Of a stretch of 64,000 nucleotides of DNA, positions 58,371-64,000 are shown one piece after another. How positions within the stretch are numbered: position 1 is the stretch's first letter; every line of letters starts with the position of its first letter. The notes beneath the pieces were generated by a model that searched no databases, was not told the DNA's origin, and worked only from the letters and a program-made list of their open reading frames with translations. The stretch covers positions 30,035 through 94,034 of the forward strand of contig JADFUC010000922.1 in the NCBI GenBank assembly GCA_019722365.1, written 5' to 3'. The translations under genes were made by a program, and so were the position numbers. Source of the stretch: Lithospermum erythrorhizon. Lineage: Eukaryota > Streptophyta > Magnoliopsida > Boraginales > Boraginaceae.

Positions 58371-59539
58371 CCTCGTAATCACAATCACGATGCTTGCCGC
58401 TCGCGTCAGCGCCTAGCTTACCCGAAAAGTACAATCAAAACCTACTACTATACTTACGTTCCAGAAGATACATTACAAATTCACAAAATTAGACGATTGC
58501 TAAACCGGTCTAAAGCAGCGAATAAGACAACGAAATAACAACCACGTCGGACACGACCCAATCGCCCACTTTGCAAATTTCCTCCTTATCAACTTTAACA
58601 TTTCAAATCAACTTAGCTTCATGTTATTTAACCCTAGTCCATAATTAACAACCTATATACTCCAAAATCTCATTACTACTCAAACACCAATCAGCGACTT
58701 TTCTCGGCTGGCCTATTTGATAAAGATTATAAATCGCAGATTCTAACCTTTCAAACCGCCCAGCCAATAAGGTCTCGAATTAACCCCACACACATTTAAA
58801 GACTTATAAAAGTTAACATCAAAAGTCAACTAACCTAGAAAAAGTCAACCGATTACCATAAACCTCGATCAACGTCTTCCTTTCGTGAATTAACTCTTTA
58901 TATTAAATGTCACCCATGCTGAAACTTAGAAACCTGATTGAATTCAATTTAGAAAAACTCAACTATGTGAAACCACGTGAAATATCTCAAAAGATTTGAA
59001 CTTTCTTACCTTAATTCAAAGAAGATGATGAGGGGAAGATATTCAACCAACGATCTTTGAGTTTGAGCAACAATCGAAGAGAGAAATGGAAGAAAATTTC
59101 AAAGGGGGAGGGGGAAGGGGATTCTCGGCCAACCAAGAAGAAGATGAGATTTTCCTTTGTGAGATGATGTGTTGGATAAGGATGAGAAGATATTTAAGAA
59201 TAGCTTGAGTCCCGTTCGGTTTCGGTTAATTTCTCCACTTTCCGTACTTAAATCTCAATGAAACCGATTCCAAATGTAAAATTTCCCATGACATAAACTA
59301 CTACTCATATAATACTGGTCTCGATGCATCGATCTTACGCTTTATACTATCTCGGGGTCCCACCAACGACCGAATTTTTTTAACGTATAGCGGGTTATTT
59401 ACAAAGTACCCACCTAATAAAATTCGACCTCGAAATTTAACAACCAGTAGCAAGAAAGAACATATATTGTAAGCTGCAATCAAACAACATAAAAAATAAG
59501 CAATCTTGCTTCATGTCCCCACTTTCGAAAAATTTGATA

Positions 59540-59695
59540 ACGGCTCCTAAATCTCGTCTCAATCCCAAGTCGCCTCCTCTACAGTTCCTCCACGGAACTC
59601 ACTAAGGCCGCTACCTTACTCCTCGAAACCTTCTGCTCGATCCGAATTTCCACGGTCGCTTCCTCGAAGCGTGGTCCTCACCGAGGCGATGGGGA
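59540..59695 (-). pseudogene. G4 chromodomain remnant
   Basis: On the minus strand TVEIRIEQKVSRSKVAAL resembles 'pveIleRke..lR.k.v..vkV.W', the chromodomain start in plant chromoviruses. It is short and damaged. Confidence 0.6.
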
Positions 59696-59699
59696 AAAC

Positions 59700-60184
59700 T
59701 TCACATGGATATATGAGTATAAATACAAATCCATAGATCCGAGGATCTTAAAGTGCTTACTACATTATTAAAACTAGTTATATGTGCCGCGATCTTGTTT
59801 GTGCAAATTATTTTATTATTTTATAATAAAAATTATAATGAAAAAAATAAATAATTTTTTTTAAAAAACCTACTTGAGAAATAAGATGAAAAAGTTACCA
59901 TGAAGAAAATAAAGATAGAGGGCTGCGAAACAAATTTTATTTTTCTACTTGAAGTGATAATTATGGGTATTGCGTAGTAGATAATATTTATAGTAGTAGT
60001 TTATGGAGAATTTGTTATCATGTTAAGCGAGTTCTGCGCCCATGAAGAGGTACTATAAAAATTAAAATAAATAAAAAAATTATTAGGAGGGTAAAATAGG
60101 AAATACATTAATTTGGGCACGACTTTTGTAACGCCGCCCGATCCACCCGCACCCACACGTTATATATAGTATAGATTACACGTA
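59700..60184. other. AT-rich spacer with possible MITE
   Basis: About 59768-60178 has partly inverted ends (ttaaaactagttatatgtgcc on the left; cacacgttatatatagtat on the right) and no ORF. The inverted match is imperfect, so the MITE call is tentative. Confidence 0.35.
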
Positions 60185-60702
60185 ATTCTGATATGTAATG
60201 ACAGTACTTACAATCTTGTGGAGTAAATTCCACCAAAAATCCACACGCTTCAAATTCACAAGTAGCTGACTTCCCTACGACTCATGTTGTAATATCGATT
60301 GTATGATATCTCTGGTTGATCCGCTTTCCGGAGAGGTTGAATCAAGAGCGATTTATCTTGTAAGCAAAGGTTGAACAAAAACCAATAACCCCAGAAAATT
60401 CTTGGGAGAAATCGACTAGGAAGCGGCTTTAAGGTTTTTATGAAAGATTATTATTCTTATGTCATGAAAAACCTAAAAACTGCTTATATAAATTTGAGTT
60501 AAAACAAACTCGATGTGACCCGTTCAAGTATTAGCTTGACTCGTTAACTCGTTAGTTCGTTAAGACACTAGTGAGTTGCTAATGAGTTGAACTATTTAAT
60601 TAAGCAATTAAATAGTTATGAGTCAATATCAATAATCTTTCAAGTTATTGATAAATACTAAAATTACTCGACCCCGATTAAATAAGCATAATAACTTAGA
60701 TT
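60185..60702 (-). repeat. probable copia-type LTR fragment
   Basis: It resembles copia LTRs in composition and layout: a TATA-like TTTATATAAG on the minus strand at 60483-60492 and a leader-like region beyond. It was not matched to another copy in the window. It ends where G3 begins. Confidence 0.35.
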
Positions 60703-63128
60703 ACAAAAAAAAAAAAAAAATTTCGGTCGGTGGTTGGACGGGGAATAGTATAATTTTTTTTCGATGATAATATTATTTAGTAAAAATTTTTGGGCAATTT
60801 CATTTATAATTTAGTAGTGTTTGCCATGGAAGAATTTTATCTTTGAAATCGGGTTCATTGGAGATTTAAAATGTCTGATAAAAGCGGAGAATTAACTTGA
60901 AGCGAGCAGGACTCGATTTTTTTTTATAAATATCTTGCAAGCTTATCACCAGCGTCGTGAACCAACTACCACCCATCTTTCATGCTTGTTCCCTATTTGG
61001 GCGAAATACTTCACCTTCCCCACTTTTATGGGAGACATTTTATCCGTTTTCTTCCAATTGTCGCTCAAACTCAAATCGGATCGTAGAATATTGTTCTCCT
61101 CATCATTCTCTTCGAGTAGAGGTAAGAAATTTCAAGTCTTTCGAGATATTTCTTGGGTTTTGAGAATGTTGACTTTTAGTTGACTTTTGTATAATTGAGT
61201 TTTATGATAAATCATGGTTGGTTATGGGTCCTACGACGTATATAAGTGACGAATTCGTGATTTAGAGATCGTTTGAGGACGTTATAGTGAGTTGTGAAAT
61301 TTCCAAAGTTGAGTTATAATTGATATTTGAGCATAGATTGTTAATTATGGACTTCGTGATTAATTAGAATGACTTATAAGTTGATTTGTAGTGAGAAAGT
61401 GATAAGATAGAATTTAGCGGGGGATCAATTGGGTTGTGTCCGATGGGATTATAATTCGATAGTTTATCAGATCCAATTTATACCATTTAGAAATAGTTCC
61501 CAGAATTGGTTATGTATCCTACAGAGCGCCGGTATAGTAATAGGTTTTTGATCATACTTTTACGGGTATTTTGTTAGAGGCGTTGATCGTGGAAAGAGGC
61601 GGATTACGCTTGTTTGTCTTTAGCGAAGGTTTCGGTAGCTTGCGAGAGGTGATGCGCATCTCGTAGGTGTTACTTTCACGTCTTTTACCTTGATTTGTGA
61701 TATACATGTTATTATGAATATGATTATGAGAATTATACATGTAATTGTTGTGTTATGTGATTGTGTGTTTACGTGGCTGAAGATTCTTTGAGTGAAATAG
61801 CGGCTTGAACTCCAACTTATATTTAAATTACGTGGCCTTGGCCGGCCTTTATTATATTATGTGGCTTGTCGGCGCTTTTGATATGTTTGTGGCCTTGTCG
61901 GCGATTGTGATTGATTTCCGATTGTGGGATGTTTTAGGCTGTGTCTTTACATGTATCTTTGTTTGGGAGTAAGTAGTTGTTGGGTTATGCCATGAGTTTG
62001 AGGCCTTGAGTATCGGGGGTGACCACATAGTTGGGATTACTAGGGGATTGGTGGCTACTCGCCGTTGCGAGGATATGTAGCTATTGTCCCTGCTCTTCCA
62101 CGGTACTTAGCGTCTTGGTTTGGCCTTGCCCGGTATAAGAGCGGTATGACTCTCTTTTGTCGCTTTCTTTGTGTGCGTGTCGGTGTGGCCACATACTACG
62201 GTATAGATGCGGTTTGGCCTTATACTTCGGTATAAGGCGGTATGAAGTCTTTGATCACTTCTTGTGTGCATTGTCGATGTGTACATACTCTACGGTATAG
62301 CGTCTTGGTTTGGCCTTATACTTCGGTATAAGAGCCGGTGTTTATTAGCCCGGTTGATCATTCCTGAGGTAGACGGATTGAGTATATCTTGGCATTAGAG
62401 TTGGTATACTTGTGGAGATATGAGAGAGATAGAAGGGATGACTAGATTTATAATTAGTGTTGAGTCTCTGTGATTTCGTTGGGTGATTGTGTGCTTTATT
62501 GAGACCTTCTATTATATTTTAACATGTTACTGAGACCTTCTTGAAACCTTATTGTATGACTGATTAGATAGTCTGGATATGTATATTATTCATATTTGAT
62601 TATTAAATTACATTTATCTCGTTTAAGGTATAATAAGGATTCGCACATGTTAAGTTTCACACTAAAACAGCTTACGCCCACTTCGCTTTGGGCGGCATTT
62701 CATTTGTGCCGAGGTTGTGGTGGTAGTTGAGCCAAAGAGGTACATTGGAAGTTTGTTCAGTGGCTAGGTGAGCGTCGGGTGGGCAGGGATCCTGTGATCT
62801 CGTTTTATGTGTTGTCGGCCGGGTTTTCATTGTTGTATTTCCTTTCGAAATCTTAGCCTTGCTCGGTAGTCATTTTTTATTTAGGATCTGATGCGTGTCA
62901 TCACATTTGTAACCTTGCCGCGTACTTTATTTTGGGATATGTTGTGTATATATTTATGGGTTGGTCGTTTCGATATCGGTGATGGATTATAAATTTTTAA
63001 AAGCGTTTTGATTTGAAACTTAATTGTGATCACATTTTGGATGAAGCGAATTGTATTTTAAGCTGAGTAGATCCATCGGTTTGGTGGCTACGGTGTTCGG
63101 ATTTTAATGACTCTCACCTCGGAAGCAC
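60703..63128 (+). repeat. G3 5' LTR
   Basis: It carries the same landmarks as the G2 right LTR in reverse. The start lies within a run of A after 'agattac'; the end near 63128 is approximate. Confidence 0.78.
62190..62332 (+). repeat. UUCG hairpin units in the G3 LTR
   Basis: Two perfect CTTATAC-TTCG-GTATAAG units lie at 62219-62236 and 62315-62332. Two further units with loop TACG (catac-TACG-gtatag near 62193 and a worn one near 62285) alternate with them. Confidence 0.9.
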
Positions 63129-63239
63129 AGGGGCGAATCGTCTGATTTTAATTATCGAGAGAGAGCTTGGGTTTAGTTTCTTTGGGTTATGGAGTAGACT
63201 TGTTTTCCTTGAGTCATTGTGAGTGGTGTCTTTTTTGTT

Positions 63240-64000
63240 AAAAATGCAGTCTTTTTCTTTTTTGTTGCGTAGGCGGTGAGGGATGCCACCCAGTGCATTG
63301 GGCGGAGGTAGGCGAGAGGTACCGGAGGTAGGCCCCGGAGGGGGGCCGGTGAGGCTAGGGGGCATAATTTGTTGATGAGTGCAGGCGTGGACCGGCGAGG
63401 TCGGGAGGTGCATTCTTCGAGCGAGGTTGAGGTAGACCTCGTAAGTGTGAATCTTTCGGTGCTGGCGGCCGGAGAATCGGGTGAGCAAGTTGTTTGATCG
63501 GTTTTCGAAGGGATCCTCCGAGTTTTCGAGAGGGATCGCCCAAAAGCGGGCTGTGAGTTCATTCGGGATGAAGTCCATCTTTGAGCCAATGGGGATTGTG
63601 GGCGAGATGAGAGTGAAGTTTGCTACTTATAGACTTCACGAGGGTGCCCGTGACTGGTGGGAGAACCTGAGTGCGTCTCGGCTAACGAGGGAGGTTCGTG
63701 TTTCACAGGGAGCGATTTGTTGAGCTCTTCGGAGAATTATTGTAGGTACATGGCGGTTTTGGAGAGAGGCGATTTCGTTGACACGGGGTTCGAAGTCGGG
63801 TGGAGATACGAGGCAGTTCGGTGATTTGTGCCCGGCTAACTCGTGTTTATCGATGGCGAAGAGGATGTAGGTTGAGGATGGTTTGGCGTGGGAGATCGTC
63901 ACCGGATCTCAACGATGGTTTTCTAGTCTCCGTCTTTGTGAGGAATGCGTACGAAGATGGAAATGAGTTAAGCGAGCCGGAGGGGCGGAGGTGGATCAAA
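63240..64000 (+). pseudogene. G3 gag remnant, runs off the window
   Basis: The best piece, in the frame 63481-63723, reads VKFATYRLHEGARDWWENL, the central gag block of Tekay-type elements ('v.fatymL.g.A..WWe.'). Frameshifts before and after it break the protein; FERRFR-like and EDGNELSE segments near the end are in other frames. Gag would form the particle and bind element RNA. The rest of the element lies right of the window. Confidence 0.8.

Larger units (their letters stand above)
55690..59700 (-). mobile_element. chromovirus G4: 3' LTR plus a stub of internal DNA
   Basis: The LTR runs from about 55690 to 59403 (...gttatttACA), interrupted by the insertion at 57066-58370. After it come the polypurine tract (59404-59417) and about 280 bp of internal sequence with a chromodomain remnant, comparable to 12268-12600 of G1. 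It then stops near 59700. Gag, most of pol and the other LTR are absent. Confidence 0.78.
60703..64000 (+). mobile_element. chromovirus G3, plus strand, 5' LTR and gag start; cut by the window end
   Basis: LTR about 60703-63128, a worn primer-binding region near 63147-63165, then gag to the end of the window. The LTR is the reverse complement of the G2 and G4 type: the 'gataatattattt' region at 60763, 'tttagtagtgtttgcc' at 60811, 'ttgggcggcatttcatttgtgcc' at 62687 and 'attttaatgactctcacc' at 63102. The left end is degenerate. Confidence 0.85.

Noticed and set aside
63114..63589. Minus-strand frames of 138-154 residues
   Set aside because: They are antisense to the G3 gag start on the plus strand, which has the recognisable motif.

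Overview
The window is nuclear DNA from a flowering plant, most likely a eudicot. Most of it is a deep nest of decayed retrotransposons around one short stretch of host gene. The plant assignment rests on a UDP-glycosyltransferase last exon most like UGT82A1 (2686-3548), Ty1/copia and chromodomain Ty3/gypsy elements with multi-kilobase LTRs, an endogenous caulimovirus-like pol relic, a Cassandra-like 5S-bearing TRIM and a Stowaway-like MITE. No rRNA, tRNA or CRISPR locus and no complete protein-coding gene was found. Almost every ORF besides the glycosyltransferase exon is a piece of a frameshifted retroelement or its opposite-strand shadow.

Layout. 1-1870: old gypsy-type LTR sequence. 2686-3548: glycosyltransferase exon with poly(A) signal. 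3882-7817: a copia element (copia B) with both LTRs and a matching CTTTT target duplication but an internal deletion. 8281-8700: LINE reverse-transcriptase remnant. 8750-9530: copia LTR fragment. 9531-20332: minus-strand chromovirus G1 with two LTRs, gag, protease, RT, RNase H, integrase and chromodomain remnants. 20345-22540: caulimovirus-like pol relic, split by a 1-kb solo LTR with AAGAA duplications. 22552-22803: RNase H-like fragment. 22804-26528: AT-rich spacer with a MITE and small tandem repeats. 26534-28788 and 31389-33636: two solo LTRs of one family, each with its own target duplication.

34040-59700 is the deepest nest. A minus-strand copia (copia A) is interrupted inside its integrase by an 18-kb LTR element at 37285-55275 that shows no recognisable genes (LARD-like). 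That element holds a second minus-strand chromovirus, G2 (39473-48981), whose left LTR holds a Cassandra-like TRIM (39838-40614). A third chromovirus LTR (G4, from about 55690) abuts the other end of copia A and carries its own insertion with inverted arms (57066-58370). From 60703 a plus-strand relative (G3) runs off the window with its LTR and the start of gag.

The main signal not explained by standard annotation is a recurrent hairpin motif in the chromovirus-type LTRs. In the sense orientation of the LTR it reads CTTATAC-TTCG-GTATAAG, a 7-bp stem closed by a C(UUCG)G-type tetraloop. It occurs singly or in irregular arrays in six or more LTRs, with stems kept while many loops vary. These are sequence-reading observations; no alignment, folding or database search could be run.
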